Assembly: GCF_021556485.1 (NCBI RefSeq)
Contig: NZ_JAKGBW010000015.1
Coordinates: forward strand, 40,956 to 104,955
Reading direction: 5' to 3'
Length of the DNA: 64,000 nucleotides
DNA from: Oceanobacillus alkalisoli
GTDB taxonomy: Bacteria; Bacillota; Bacilli; Bacillales; Amphibacillaceae
Below, piece by piece: positions 9,319 through 18,319 of the stretch. Below the pieces are notes generated by a model. That model was not told the origin of the DNA, did no database searches, and saw only the letters and a program-made list of their open reading frames with translations. A program made the position numbers and the translations under genes. Numbering within the stretch: position 1 is the first letter of the stretch; the number at the start of each line of letters is the position of its first letter.

Positions 9319-10464
9319 GTGTTAAGACATAAAGCATATAAATTTCGCATCTATCCAAATAAAAAACAGCAGGTTTTAATTGCTAAAACAATCGGTTGTT
9401 CCAGGTTTGTATATAATCACTTTCTTGCCCTTTGGAATGAAGAATATGCTAAAAATAAAAAAGGCTTATCTTACAACGCTTGTTCAGCAATGCTTCCAAA
9501 AATGAAGCAGGCAGAAGCTACACATTGGTTAAAAGATGTGGATAGCATAGCTCTCCAATCCTCCATTAGAAACCTCGCTGATTCCTTCTCTCGTTTCCTT
9601 AAGAAACAAAATAATAAACCTGTATTTAAAAGTAAAAACCATCCTATCCAAAGCTACAAGACTAAAAATGGGAATAATAATATTGAATTAAAAGGGAAAT
9701 GCATCAAATTACCAAAGCTGGGACTTGTTAAATGTGCTAAAAGCCGAGAACTAAAAGGGCGTATTTTAAATGCAACCATTCGTAAACATGCCAGTGGCAA
9801 TTATTTTGTATCCATTCTTTGTGAAGAAAAGATAGAAGTATTAGATAAAAAGATTGTTCCTATTGGTATCGATCTAGGAGTTACTAATTTTGCCATTCTT
9901 TCGGATGGTCGTAAAATAGACAACAATCGCTTAACCTCAAAAATGGAAAAGAAACTAAAACGGGAGCAGCGAAAGCTATCTAGACGTGCTCTAGTCGCTA
10001 AAGAAAATGGCACTATATTATCCGAAGCAAAAAACTATCAAAAGCAAAAAAGAAAAGTAGCTCGCTTATATGAAAAAGTTGTCAATCAGCGTAACGATTT
10101 TTTAAATAAGTTAAGTACAGAAATCATTAAAAACCACGATGTGATCTGTATCGAAGACTTAAACATCAAAGGGATGTTACGTAATCGTAAGTTAGCAAAA
10201 AGTATTTCGGACGTATCATGGTCTAAGTTTATAGCGAAATTAAAGTATAAGGCGGAATGGCATAGTCGTGCAATCATCAAGATAAACAGATGGTTTCCAA
10301 CCAGTCAACTTTGCTCAGCCTGTAGCCATCAAGACGGCAAGAAGCCACTCCACATTCGTGAATGGACTTGTCCTAAGTGTCAAGCCCATCATGACCGTGA
10401 TATCAACGCAAGTAAAAATATCCTAAAGGAAGGGCTAAGATTACATGCTCAGAATTTAAGTTAA
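9319..10464 (+). CDS. tnpB: TnpB RNA-guided nuclease of an IS605-type element
   Basis: A 381-residue TnpB. The RuvC triad is intact: Asp185 in GIDLGV, Glu279 in CIEDLN and Asp361 in HDRDINA. A four-cysteine zinc ribbon lies at CSAC...CPKC (about 335-355). The amino terminus (KAYKFRIYPNKKQQ) is the usual OrfB start. TnpB proteins cut DNA guided by an RNA transcribed from the element's right end. GGGAGG at 9305-9310 is eight bases from GTG 9319, so this start is preferred to GTG 9310. The protein is complete and could be active. Confidence 0.92.
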   Translation: MLRHKAYKFRIYPNKKQQVLIAKTIGCSRFVYNHFLALWNEEYAKNKKGLSYNACSAMLPKMKQAEATHWLKDVDSIALQSSIRNLADSFSRFLKKQNNKPVFKSKNHPIQSYKTKNGNNNIELKGKCIKLPKLGLVKCAKSRELKGRILNATIRKHASGNYFVSILCEEKIEVLDKKIVPIGIDLGVTNFAILSDGRKIDNNRLTSKMEKKLKREQRKLSRRALVAKENGTILSEAKNYQKQKRKVARLYEKVVNQRNDFLNKLSTEIIKNHDVICIEDLNIKGMLRNRKLAKSISDVSWSKFIAKLKYKAEWHSRAIIKINRWFPTSQLCSACSHQDGKKPLHIREWTCPKCQAHHDRDINASKNILKEGLRLHAQNLS

Positions 10465-10596
10465 AGCAAAAACAACCGCAGGTACTTCGAGGCTAGCTTG
10501 GTCAATAAGAGAAACCGCTGATGATGGTGTATGTCACTATTCATCAAGTATACTCTCTTCCCAAGAATCTTGTGACTTTAGTCATGAGAGGTTCAA
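10440..10596 (+). ncRNA. Probable omega RNA scaffold at the TnpB right end
   Basis: The stretch from the tnpB 3' end to GAGGTTCAA contains several short stems, including the right-end hairpin. In this family the guide RNA covers the 3' end of tnpB and the right end, and its guide is the flanking DNA just beyond. Limits are inferred by position only. Confidence 0.45.
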
Positions 10597-10748
10597 TTTT
10601 AGTTAATAATAGCACAGCTGGTTCGTGATGCTTGGCACGATTCGAATTTAAACTACAGAGTAATCGGTCTTTGATAATATCTAAGCCCCCGAACGAGTAA
10701 CGTTCATGGGTGTTCGGGTAGTTTAGCGATTCCTGAATTTTTCCGAAA
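10597..10748. other. Non-coding flank with inverted repeat, no gene seen
   Basis: This 150-base flank holds an inverted repeat CCCGAAC...GTTCGGG (about 10686-10719), possibly part of an older insertion or RNA. The 77-codon open frame across it has no ribosome site and no recognisable protein. Confidence 0.3.
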
Positions 10749-10789
10749 CAAAAAAACGTCTGGCATTCATTCAGCAATGAAGCCAGACT
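10749..10789 (-). terminator. Terminator of the methyltransferase gene
   Basis: GTCTGGC (10758-10764) and GCCAGAC (10782-10788) form a stem followed, on the minus strand, by a run of seven or eight T. Confidence 0.8.
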
Positions 10790-10801
10790 CTGGATAACGG
10801 G

Positions 10802-11401
10802 CTAATCCAAACGATAGATCAGGAACTTTCCATGTTTCCCATGTTGTTTATACGCTTTTACTTTGTTAATTAATCGGAAAGGCGTTTCTTTTTTAAGGAA
10901 CTTTTTAAATTCCGGAAGGGGATAATAGAAGATGATGTCCACGGAGCGCTCATGTTCTTTCGTGGATTGTAGAATATTTTCGACCACCTGCTTGAATATC
11001 GCTACTGAAAAGGGGTTGAAAAAATAAAACACATTATCTTCAGGTTTGATTTCGTAATGTTCGGCAAGTCCAAATTCAAAGTGTATTGGTGCTTTTAGAT
11101 GTTTGTTTTTTCGTGTATATAATGCCTTATTTATCTGTGATTCCTCGAAAGTGAGATCATTCATTTCTACGCCTGTTACAGTCACATCGAAATGATGGTG
11201 GATGTAAAAGGACACCCTGCCCCTTCCGCTGCCAAAGTCAACTACATGGTCATTGGGTTTTAATTTATACGAGCGGAATAACTTTTCAAGAGCGGCGTAT
11301 GGTGTTGCTTCATATCGATTATATTCATCAGTCTGTTTACGCCATTCTCTTAGTCCTTTAGTCTTAACTTGAAGCATTTCATCAAATTTTCTTTCCAGCA
11401 A
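10802..11401 (-). CDS. Class I SAM-dependent methyltransferase
   Basis: A 199-residue cytoplasmic protein. Motif I, VVDFGSGRGRVSFYI (about residues 54-68), and the acidic end of the next strand (TGVEMND) form the S-adenosylmethionine pocket; NVFYFFNPFS is at motif IV. The substrate is unknown. It begins with TTG at 11401; GGAG lies about 13 bases upstream, which is long, so a start at ATG 11377 remains possible. A copy of the gene-proximal repeat (11432-11483) lies in its leader. Confidence 0.75.
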   Translation of the reverse strand: MLERKFDEMLQVKTKGLREWRKQTDEYNRYEATPYAALEKLFRSYKLKPNDHVVDFGSGRGRVSFYIHHHFDVTVTGVEMNDLTFEESQINKALYTRKNKHLKAPIHFEFGLAEHYEIKPEDNVFYFFNPFSVAIFKQVVENILQSTKEHERSVDIIFYYPLPEFKKFLKKETPFRLINKVKAYKQHGKHGKFLIYRLD

Positions 11402-11431
11402 TCTTACAACTTCACTCCATCTCTTAAAAAT

Positions 11432-11483
11432 TTATTACGCATTAACGGTCTGTAATCCCTCGACTGAATCAATTTTCACTTAT
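11432..11483 (-). repeat. Gene-proximal repeat, copy A
   Basis: Read in the direction of the methyltransferase gene, it has AAGTGAAAATTGATTCA, a GGG, then ACAGACCGTTAATGCGTAATAAA. The conserved motif ends 35 bases before the TTG start. Three related copies occur at 33522, 38189 and 57515. The remainder of the 375-base gap to the next gene shows nothing recognisable. Confidence 0.7.
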
Positions 11484-11776
11484 CAGTCTACCAACCTCTC
11501 ATTCTACTAATAAGCTGAACAAGGAGCAAGTTAACAGCATTTAAAGCATACTGGTCAGTAAGAAAACTAAAGAACTATTACAAATGATGCAATATTATGT
11601 CGAATTTTGATATACAACTGTAATATTGTATTAACTTCTGCGAAATCAAAACGTGCTATATTACCCATAGATTATCGAAAGAAAACATCAAAATTTCACG
11701 ACGGTGGATTTTATCATAGATAACGTTAAATATAGTTTGTATAATAATGAATTTGAATGAAATGGGGAACGAGAAG

Positions 11777-12982
11777 TTGAAAAGAAAAATAGTAACAATG
11801 GCCACGATGGCAGTGGTCGGTTTTGGTAGTGTATTTTTTGGTACGACGGCATCTGCAGACTCATTAGAAGATCTAAAGGATAAGGAAACAGAGCTGCAAC
11901 AGGATCGAAAAGATTTAAAAGCGGACCTTTCTGAAGCGGAATCAGAAGTAGCTGATATTCTAATTGAATTAGAAGAAATGAATGTCGAAGTTAGCCGAAT
12001 ACAGAAAGCACTTGAAGAAAACAAAGCCTCTATGAAGAAGAATGAAGAAGATATTGCGCACACCCAAGAAGAGATAGACTTACTAGAAGAGGAAATTGCT
12101 GAACTGGAAGAAGCAATTGAACAGCGTTTCGACATCTTAAAAGAACGGGCGGTTGCTTACCAGAAAAGTGGCGGAGATATCTCATACTTAGAAGTATTGT
12201 TCGGTTCGCAAAGTTTTGGGGATTTCATTAGCCGTGTAAGTGCAATAAATAAGATTACAGACTCTGATGTTACATTGATGGAACAAATTGAAGCGGATAA
12301 AGCAATAGTAGAAGAAAAGCAAGATGAAGTTGTTGTTAAACTTGATGAGTTAAAAGATTTGAAACAAGAGTTAGAAGGAATGCAAGCATTAATTGAAGAC
12401 CAAGAAAAAGAGACAAAAGTAAAACAAGCGAACTTAAAAGAAAAAGAAGAAAAACTTGTTGCTAAAGTGGAAGAATTAAAACTTGAAGACAATAAACTTG
12501 CAGCACTTGAAAAAGATGTGAAGGAAAATATGGCGGCACTTACAAAGCCGGTAACGAAAACTCAGCCAGCACCGGACACTAAAGTTGCTTCAGATAGTGT
12601 TGGTTCAAGTGGCGGTTATCTTGCATGGCCTGCCGTGGGAGGATATATCTCCAGTTATGTTGGACCGCGCTGGGGAAGAATGCATAATGGAATTGATATC
12701 GCAAGACCAAGCAATCATAATATTTTAGCTGCTGCTGACGGGGTAGTCACGAAAGCAGGCTCTGCTGGTGGTCTTGGCAATAGAGTAGAGATTGAGCATA
12801 GTGGCGGATTAAAAACAATCTATGGACATTTATCGTCTATTAATGTGTCGGTTGGACAACAAGTAAGTACAGGAACCGTAATCGGTATTATGGGTAGCAC
12901 TGGTAACTCGACAGGTATTCATTTACATTTTGAAGTATATAAGAATGGTGCCCTGCAGGATCCGATGAATTACCTGAATTAA
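11777..12982 (+). CDS. Secreted coiled-coil peptidoglycan hydrolase, M23 peptidase
   Basis: A 401-residue exported protein. A signal peptide (LKRKIV, then a hydrophobic core, cleavage near ASA-DS at about residue 29) is followed by a long charged coiled coil (about 30-260), a Pro/Ser linker and a carboxy-terminal M23 metallopeptidase domain (about 280-401) with zinc-site motifs HNGIDIA and HLHFEVY. This is the EnvC/PcsB-like layout of cell-separation endopeptidases, which cut peptide cross-links in the wall. TTG 11777 follows GGGGAA by eight bases; ATG 11747 and 11762 lack a site and would lengthen the signal peptide. Confidence 0.88.
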   Translation: MKRKIVTMATMAVVGFGSVFFGTTASADSLEDLKDKETELQQDRKDLKADLSEAESEVADILIELEEMNVEVSRIQKALEENKASMKKNEEDIAHTQEEIDLLEEEIAELEEAIEQRFDILKERAVAYQKSGGDISYLEVLFGSQSFGDFISRVSAINKITDSDVTLMEQIEADKAIVEEKQDEVVVKLDELKDLKQELEGMQALIEDQEKETKVKQANLKEKEEKLVAKVEELKLEDNKLAALEKDVKENMAALTKPVTKTQPAPDTKVASDSVGSSGGYLAWPAVGGYISSYVGPRWGRMHNGIDIARPSNHNILAAADGVVTKAGSAGGLGNRVEIEHSGGLKTIYGHLSSINVSVGQQVSTGTVIGIMGSTGNSTGIHLHFEVYKNGALQDPMNYLN

Positions 12983-13002
12983 ATTTACACAAAATAGATT
13001 GA

Positions 13003-13036
13003 AAGCTGGTTTCCAAAGTAGGAGACCGGCTTTTTT
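13003..13036 (+). terminator. Terminator after the M23 peptidase gene
   Basis: AAGCTGGTTTCC (13003-13014) pairs with GGAGACCGGCTT (13021-13032), two G-U pairs, then a T run. Confidence 0.85.
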
Positions 13037-13201
13037 GGTGTTTAATTACTCAAATTTCGCACGTTTAGTTTTCATAAAATGGTTGGCAGTACACGTCATT
13101 ACTCAAAGCAATCTAACATCTGTCTCAACCGGTCGTTGACAGCACCACTTACTATCCGAGAAACGTGAATCCATGTTTATCTTATGTGAAGGGTGGGTAT
13201 C

Positions 13202-13215
13202 TTGACCTCCGTCAA
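13202..13215. promoter_or_regulatory. CRP/FNR-like box 1, TTGAC-N4-GTCAA
   Basis: TTGACCTCCGTCAA, a perfect inverted repeat with four-base spacer. It lies 89 bases upstream of the second box and may be an auxiliary or repressing site for the metal ATPase gene. Confidence 0.65.
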
Positions 13216-13290
13216 TTTAATTGCTTGATTTTCCATTTATTATAAAGCCTTAGCAAAAACACAAGACAAGAACAAAAAGAAATCAAAATT

Positions 13291-13304
13291 TTGACGCCCG
13301 TCAA
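13291..13304. promoter_or_regulatory. CRP/FNR-like box 2 at -41.5 of the ATPase promoter
   Basis: TTGACGCCCGTCAA. A -10 TATACT at 13327-13332 predicts a start near 13339, which puts the centre of the box at about -41.5, the classical class II activator position of CRP/FNR regulators. No good -35 is present, consistent with activator dependence. Confidence 0.65.
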
Positions 13305-13383
13305 TTACTATTATTAAGTGACGTCCTATACTAGAGTTAACATTAAAAGCTAATACAAAAAAATAAATGTGGAGGAAAGCAAT

Positions 13384-15303
13384 ATGCAGAGATATATTTT
13401 AGGGAAAAAAAATCAAATCACGTTGGTCAGTGCTATTTTAATTGTCCTTGGATTCTATGGTCGATTTGGTTTAGACAATACAATCCTTTTCAATGTGTCA
13501 CTCATCATTGCCTCTATTCTTGGAATCGCACCAATCGCAATCCAAGCGTACCAGGCGTTAAAAGTAAAGGTCGTCAGTATTGATGTATTAGTTACCATCG
13601 CCGTTGTTGGAGCGATACTAATTCAAAATTATGAGGAGTCAGCGATTGTTACATTTTTATTCCTATTCGGCGCTTACTTGGAGCAGCGCACGTTGAACAA
13701 AACACGCTCAGCAATCAAAGAATTAACTGAATTAGCACCGGAAAGTGCATGGAAACAAATGGAAGATGGGGAATTTGAAGAAGTCGACGTGGATGAAGTA
13801 GATGAAGGCGATATCCTCTTAGTAAAAACGGGTGCCAAAGTGCCAGTAGACGGAACGGTATTAACTGGTGAAGGTCATATTAATGAAGCAAGTATTACTG
13901 GTGAGTCTATTCCAGTAAGTAAAGCAAACGGTTCAGAAGTTTTTGCCGGGACCATCTTAGAAAACGGAACAATCCAAATCCAAGCTGATCGTGTTGGGGA
14001 AGATACAACATTTGGTCAAATCATTGAACTGGTAGAAGAAGCGCAAGACTCAAAGTCAGCAGCAGAACGTTTTATAGATCGATTCTCCAAATACTATACA
14101 CCAGCTGTTTTAGTTCTAGGTATTATTGTTTGGTTATTCACAAATAACGTTGAACTTGCCATTACCGTTCTTGTTTTAGGATGTCCTGGAGCCCTCGTCA
14201 TCGGTGTCCCTGTATCCAATGTTTCCGGTATCGGAAATGGTGCCCGTAATGGGGTACTCTTAAAAGGTAGTGAAGTCATCAATGACTTTAGTAAGGTCGA
14301 CACGATTGTCTTTGATAAAACAGGTACATTGACGATCGGCAACCCGGAAGTTGCGGAAAAAGAGTTTTACGGAAAGAATACAAAAGAAGTACTCGGATAC
14401 TTGGCTAGTGTGGAACGGGAATCCGACCACCCATTAGCAAAAGCAGTTCTGCAGGATATTGGGGAGACGGAATTCTCCACGGTAGAAGAAACCGAAGTAG
14501 TAAAAGGCGGCGGGATTGTTGCAAAAGTGAACGGTCACCGCATTGCAGTTGGTAACGTCGCTTTAATGGAACAAGAGAATGTAGTATTAAATGATAAAGC
14601 TCGAAAAGACGTCGAACGTTTTGAACAAAACGGAAACTCCCTTGTCCTTACAACGGTCGATGGAGAATTAAAAGTTCTGATGGGTATTCGGGACCAAATC
14701 CGCCCAGGTGTGAAACAAGATCTGCAAGCCTTGAAGAAACTTGGCGTAAAAAACCTTGTCGTCCTTTCCGGAGATAACCAGGGAACCGTTGATTTAGTTG
14801 CCCGTGAACTCGGTCTAACGGAAGCACATGGCCATATGTTACCAGAAGAAAAGTCAGCTTATATTGAAAATCTGCAAGCAGAAGGTGAAATCGTTGCCTT
14901 TGTCGGCGACGGTGTGAACGACAGTCCATCACTTGCTTTAGCGGATATTGGGATTGCCATGGGAAGTGGAACAGACGTAGCAATTGAAACATCGGATGTC
15001 GTCTTAATGAACTCTGACTTCAGCCGCTTGCCACATGCATTAGGATTAACAAAGTCAACTGCAAGAAATATGAAGCAAAACATTATCATTGCAGTCGGCG
15101 TTGTAGCTATCTTACTAGCTGCCTTACTGTTCAGTAACTGGATGAACATGTCGATTGGAATGTTGGTTCATGAAGCAAGTATCTTGGTTGTCATCTTTAA
15201 TGGTATGCGACTCCTCCGCTACCATTTAAGAGGCAACAAAACGGAAACAGAAACAATAGCAGAAACGAATGCGAGTATGGCTAAAACGAAAAACGCTACC
15301 TAA
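13384..15303 (+). CDS. P1B-type heavy-metal ATPase with CPG motif
   Basis: A 639-residue metal-transporting ATPase. TGES actuator motif (about 178), metal-channel motif Cys267-Pro-Gly in VLGCPGALVIG, phosphorylated Asp311 in DKTGT, HP dipeptide in SDHPLAKA, GDGVND (about 508) and a terminal HEASILVVIFNGMRLL helix are present. CPG in place of CPC or SPC is uncommon and leaves the metal undecided. There is no amino-terminal metal-binding domain; the separate HMA protein downstream may supply it. GGAGG at 13371-13375 is eight bases before ATG 13384, so an upstream GTG is rejected. Two TTGAC-N4-GTCAA boxes precede it. Confidence 0.88.
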   Translation: MQRYILGKKNQITLVSAILIVLGFYGRFGLDNTILFNVSLIIASILGIAPIAIQAYQALKVKVVSIDVLVTIAVVGAILIQNYEESAIVTFLFLFGAYLEQRTLNKTRSAIKELTELAPESAWKQMEDGEFEEVDVDEVDEGDILLVKTGAKVPVDGTVLTGEGHINEASITGESIPVSKANGSEVFAGTILENGTIQIQADRVGEDTTFGQIIELVEEAQDSKSAAERFIDRFSKYYTPAVLVLGIIVWLFTNNVELAITVLVLGCPGALVIGVPVSNVSGIGNGARNGVLLKGSEVINDFSKVDTIVFDKTGTLTIGNPEVAEKEFYGKNTKEVLGYLASVERESDHPLAKAVLQDIGETEFSTVEETEVVKGGGIVAKVNGHRIAVGNVALMEQENVVLNDKARKDVERFEQNGNSLVLTTVDGELKVLMGIRDQIRPGVKQDLQALKKLGVKNLVVLSGDNQGTVDLVARELGLTEAHGHMLPEEKSAYIENLQAEGEIVAFVGDGVNDSPSLALADIGIAMGSGTDVAIETSDVVLMNSDFSRLPHALGLTKSTARNMKQNIIIAVGVVAILLAALLFSNWMNMSIGMLVHEASILVVIFNGMRLLRYHLRGNKTETETIAETNASMAKTKNAT

Positions 15304-15336
15304 ACATGTTAAAAGAATGTAAAAGGTAAGGAAAAC

Positions 15337-15350
15337 TTGACCGCCGTCAA
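15337..15350. promoter_or_regulatory. CRP/FNR-like box 3 at -41.5 of the HMA gene promoter
   Basis: TTGACCGCCGTCAA. The -10 hexamer TATATT at 15373-15378 predicts a start near 15385, again placing the box centre at -41.5. The geometry matches the ATPase promoter, so both genes probably share one activator. Confidence 0.65.
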
Positions 15351-15440
15351 TTTTTAAAAAGCGAAACAGTGTTATATTAGAAGTGTAAAGAAGAACAAAC
15401 GAATAAAACTTAAAACTAAAAGTAAAAGGAGATTGATACC

Positions 15441-15674
15441 ATGCAAAAAGCAACGATTCATTTAGAGACGTTATCCTGCCCATCCTGCCTACAGAAGATT
15501 GAGAACGCCGTAAAGGGATTAGACGGTATTGAAAAAGATAGCGTTAAAGTAATGTTCAACTCCAGTAAAGTAAAAACAGATTTCAATTCTGAAACAGTGG
15601 GGATTGAAAATATCGAAAAAGCGATTGAAGATCTGGGATACCCAGTTATAAAATCAAAAGTAAAATCTGCTTAA
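15441..15674 (+). CDS. HMA-domain metallochaperone
   Basis: A 77-residue protein made of one heavy-metal-associated domain with the metal-binding CxxC in LSCPSCLQKIE (residues about 12-15) and the beta-alpha-beta pattern ending in EKAIEDLGYPV. It resembles CopZ and should carry a soft metal in the cytoplasm to the ATPase encoded just upstream. It has its own promoter with an identical operator. AGGAGA sits eight to ten bases before ATG. Metal identity is not decidable. Confidence 0.85.
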   Translation: MQKATIHLETLSCPSCLQKIENAVKGLDGIEKDSVKVMFNSSKVKTDFNSETVGIENIEKAIEDLGYPVIKSKVKSA

Positions 15675-15678
15675 ATTG

Positions 15679-15794
15679 AATGAATTTCATAATTACCAAA
15701 GTCGGCTTCACCATCACCATATGTAGTTGGGAACGAACCAACTCAACTACATATGGTGATAATGAAACATTAAATACGTATTATGAAATTCATT
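15679..15794. repeat. MITE copy 1
   Basis: Terminal inverted repeats AATGAATTTCATAAT/ATTATGAAATTCATT bracket a long palindrome built on ATCACCATATGTAGTTG and its complement. Copies 2-4 are at 22570, 24345 and 31817. Flanks carry AAATT on both sides, a likely target duplication. Confidence 0.85.
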
Positions 15795-15821
15795 AAATTG
15801 TATAAAGATGAGAAGGAAAAC

Positions 15822-15845
15822 ATACTAAGATTAGTATTTTTTTGT
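15822..15845 (+). terminator. Weak terminator beyond MITE copy 1
   Basis: ATACTA (15822-15827) pairs with TAGTAT (15832-15837), followed by about nine T. The stem is short. Nothing else is visible up to the glycerol dehydrogenase start. Confidence 0.5.
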
Positions 15846-15995
15846 TGGGTAGCCCGGTACGTCCCGAATGCTATCGAAAACAAGGTTGTTTAGGCTTATT
15901 TGTCGAAAAAGTTGCAAATGAGTCATCCATAGATGGCATCTCAACTGAAATATAGGGTATAGTAAAAATGTAAACCAACTTGAGGAGTGAATAAT

Positions 15996-17087
15996 ATGTC
16001 AGCAGTTATTTTTCAATCACCGAGTAAGTATATTCAAGGAGCTCACGTATTAAATGAGATTGGCGGGCATGTAAAAGCTTTAGGTGCGAAACCTCTCATT
16101 TTATCGGATGAAGTCGTGTGGGGGATCACCGGCGAGCAAATTGAAGCAAGCTTCAAGGAAGTAAGTTTGGATTATCATTTTGTCGAATTTCACGGGGAAG
16201 CTTCCCTGAATGAAATCGATCGCGTCGTAGAAGAAGGTAAGAGTCAGACGGTCGATCTTGTTGTAGGTGTTGGTGGTGGGAAGACGTTGGATTCAGCTAA
16301 AGCAATTGCCGATGGGCTTGATGTTAGGGTTGTTATTGTTCCAACAACAGCTTCAACGGATGCACCGACTAGTGCCTTATCCGTTATTTACAATGATCAG
16401 GGTGTATTTGAGTCATACAAGTTTTACAATAAGAACCCAGATCTTGTATTGATTGACACCGCAGTTGTTGCTAAAGCTCCACCGCGCTTCTTCTCATCTG
16501 GAATTGCGGACGCGATGGCAACATGGGTAGAAGCTAGAGCGAACATCAAAAGCGGTGGGAATACGATGGCTGGAGGGAAGCCTAGTATTGCTGCACAAGC
16601 CATTGCAAAAGCCTGTGAAGAGACATTATTTAAATATGGAATACCAGCCTATCATGCAGTAGAAAAAGGACTTGTCACGAAACAGGTCGAGGCCGTTGTT
16701 GAAGCAAACACATTGTTATCTGGTTTAGGATTTGAGACTGGAGGGCTTGCAGCAGCGCATGCAATCCATAATGGATTTACTGTTCTTGAAGGTGATATTC
16801 ATGATTTAACACATGGTGAAAAAGTTGCTTACGGGACGTTAGTTCAGTTAATGCTCGAATTGCATTCCGAAGCGGAATTAAGAAAATACATTCATTTCTA
16901 CCAGGCGTTGAATTTACCAACTACTTTAAGGGAAATGCATTTGGATAAAGTATCCTTTGAAGATCTTGTAAGAATAGGTGAAGCAGCAACACAAGAAGGC
17001 GAAACAATGAAGAATCTATCGCCAGAAATTACTGCAGAAGACGTAGCAAACGCAATTCTTGCAGTTGACCAAATAAACCAGAACTAG
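15996..17087 (+). CDS. gldA: Glycerol dehydrogenase, NAD-dependent, metal-containing
   Basis: A 363-residue enzyme that oxidises glycerol to dihydroxyacetone. The nucleotide-binding [14 protein letters not shown] (about residues 90-105), the STDAPTS loop, and zinc ligands Asp in ADAMATW, His in AAHAIHNG and His in THGEKVAYG are all present. Length fits the family. GAGGAG at 15982-15987 is eight bases before ATG 15996; the upstream GTG is rejected. Dihydroxyacetone made here would be phosphorylated by DhaKLM, encoded at 52-54 kb. Confidence 0.92.
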   Translation: MSAVIFQSPSKYIQGAHVLNEIGGHVKALGAKPLILSDEVVWGITGEQIEASFKEVSLDYHFVEFHGEASLNEIDRVVEEGKSQTVDLVVGVGGGKTLDSAKAIADGLDVRVVIVPTTASTDAPTSALSVIYNDQGVFESYKFYNKNPDLVLIDTAVVAKAPPRFFSSGIADAMATWVEARANIKSGGNTMAGGKPSIAAQAIAKACEETLFKYGIPAYHAVEKGLVTKQVEAVVEANTLLSGLGFETGGLAAAHAIHNGFTVLEGDIHDLTHGEKVAYGTLVQLMLELHSEAELRKYIHFYQALNLPTTLREMHLDKVSFEDLVRIGEAATQEGETMKNLSPEITAEDVANAILAVDQINQN

Positions 17088-17118
17088 GGAGTTTACCCTA
17101 AAATTTTGCATGGAAAAA

Positions 17119-17148
17119 AGGTGCTGGACAATAAATTGTCTGGCACCC
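17119..17148. terminator. Bidirectional terminator between gldA and the symporter
   Basis: GGTGCTGGACA and TGTCTGGCACC pair with two wobbles around a short loop. An A run to the left serves the minus-strand gene; the plus-strand T run is weaker. Confidence 0.65.
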
Positions 17149-17155
17149 TTATTAT

Positions 17156-18319
17156 TTATGCAGCTGGATCTTCCGACTTAGCTCCGATAATCTTGTCAAC
17201 CATCATTGCAATTGCTCCGTCACCGGTCACGTTTGTTGCGGTTCCGAAGCTATCCTGCGCCATGTATAATGCAATCATTAATCCAAGTGCTGTTTCATCA
17301 AATCCGAGCATTGTGCTAAGTAAGCCTAAGGCTGCCATAACGGCACCACCTGGAACACCAGGAGCAGCAATCATAATAATTCCTAACATTAAAATGAAGG
17401 GAATCATCATTCCGAAAGTTGGCAGTGACATTCCGTCAGAAAGCACCATAACTGCTACTGAACACATCACAAGTGTAATCGTACTTCCTGCCAAATGAAT
17501 GGTTGCACACAATGGGACAGCCGAATCAGCTACACCATTACTTACCCCATTGTTTTTGGAAGAGCGAACCGTTATAGGAATTGTAGCAGCACTGGACATT
17601 GTTCCGAGTCCAGTAAAATAGGCCGGCAGCATTGTTTTTAACAAGGAAAATGGATTTTTCCCGGTAAGCGAACCCGCGACAATATAAAGGACGACGAGCC
17701 ATACCCAGTGGATTGCAATTGCCATGACAAGTACGAGCCCGAATGCTTGTAGCGTGTCAAATACCGTTCCATCTGCAGCAAGTTCGGCAAAAATACTTGC
17801 AATGTAGAACGGTAAAATTGGAATGATGACTTTCCAGATGAGACGTTCAATAATTTCTTTCCCCTCATCAAAGAAAGATCTTAATGTAGGGCTTTCAACC
17901 CGTGTAATCCCAATCCCGAACACAAAAGCGAGAACTAAAGCTGTCATCACACCTGTAATCGGGTCAATCGTAAGTTCAAATATAGGATCAAAACCACTTG
18001 CTTCTTCTGCGGAGGCACCACCATTTCCAACGAGCATTGGAATAACAAAAAGAGCAACAATAAATGCTAACGTGCCCGCTAAAATAGTGGAAGCATAAGC
18101 AAGTCCACCGGTGACCCCAAGCATTTTCCCGGAATGCTTACCGAAACTCGCAATCCCACTGGCAATATAAAAAATAATGATAAGTGGAATCGTAAATCCG
18201 AGGAATTGTCCGAACAGGTCTTTGAATGTTACGACAATCTCCACGATGAATTCTGGGATAACTAATCCGATAAGAATACCGGCGACAATACCGACGAGTA
18301 ATTTAACGATTAATTTCAT
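17156..18319 (-). CDS. Dicarboxylate/amino acid:cation symporter (DAACS)
   Basis: A 387-residue membrane protein of the GltP/GltT fold with eight membrane helices and two re-entrant hairpins. HP1 carries SSAATIPITV, HP2 carries AAPGVPGG, and TM8 has DSFGTATNVTGDGA, where the Asp and Thr/Asn contact substrate. The usual NMDGT in TM7 is changed to IHLAGS, so it is not a standard glutamate carrier; serine/threonine or another small amino acid is possible. It stands alone with a terminator shared with gldA. Confidence 0.85.
   Translation of the reverse strand: MKLIVKLLVGIVAGILIGLVIPEFIVEIVVTFKDLFGQFLGFTIPLIIIFYIASGIASFGKHSGKMLGVTGGLAYASTILAGTLAFIVALFVIPMLVGNGGASAEEASGFDPIFELTIDPITGVMTALVLAFVFGIGITRVESPTLRSFFDEGKEIIERLIWKVIIPILPFYIASIFAELAADGTVFDTLQAFGLVLVMAIAIHWVWLVVLYIVAGSLTGKNPFSLLKTMLPAYFTGLGTMSSAATIPITVRSSKNNGVSNGVADSAVPLCATIHLAGSTITLVMCSVAVMVLSDGMSLPTFGMMIPFILMLGIIMIAAPGVPGGAVMAALGLLSTMLGFDETALGLMIALYMAQDSFGTATNVTGDGAIAMMVDKIIGAKSEDPAA

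Larger units (their letters stand above)
9186..10596 (+). mobile_element. IS200/IS605-type element with TnpB only
   Basis: A left-end imperfect hairpin (9204-9213 with 9220-9229, loop TCATTC) and a right-end hairpin (10569-10577 with 10580-10588) flank tnpB; both stems carry the GTGACT/AGTCATGAG sequence, as expected for subterminal transposase sites. The right end appears to be GAGGTTCAA at about 10588-10596. No tnpA (Y1 transposase) is present, so the element is non-autonomous and would need a TnpA in trans. The outer left boundary is estimated. Confidence 0.7.

Noticed and set aside
10544-10777. 77-codon minus-strand ORF beside the TnpB element
   Set aside because: Crosses the right-end hairpin of the element and has no ribosome site or family resemblance.
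17106-17498. 130-codon plus-strand frame opposite the symporter
   Set aside because: Antisense shadow of the DAACS gene; begins in the terminator stem and has no ribosome site.
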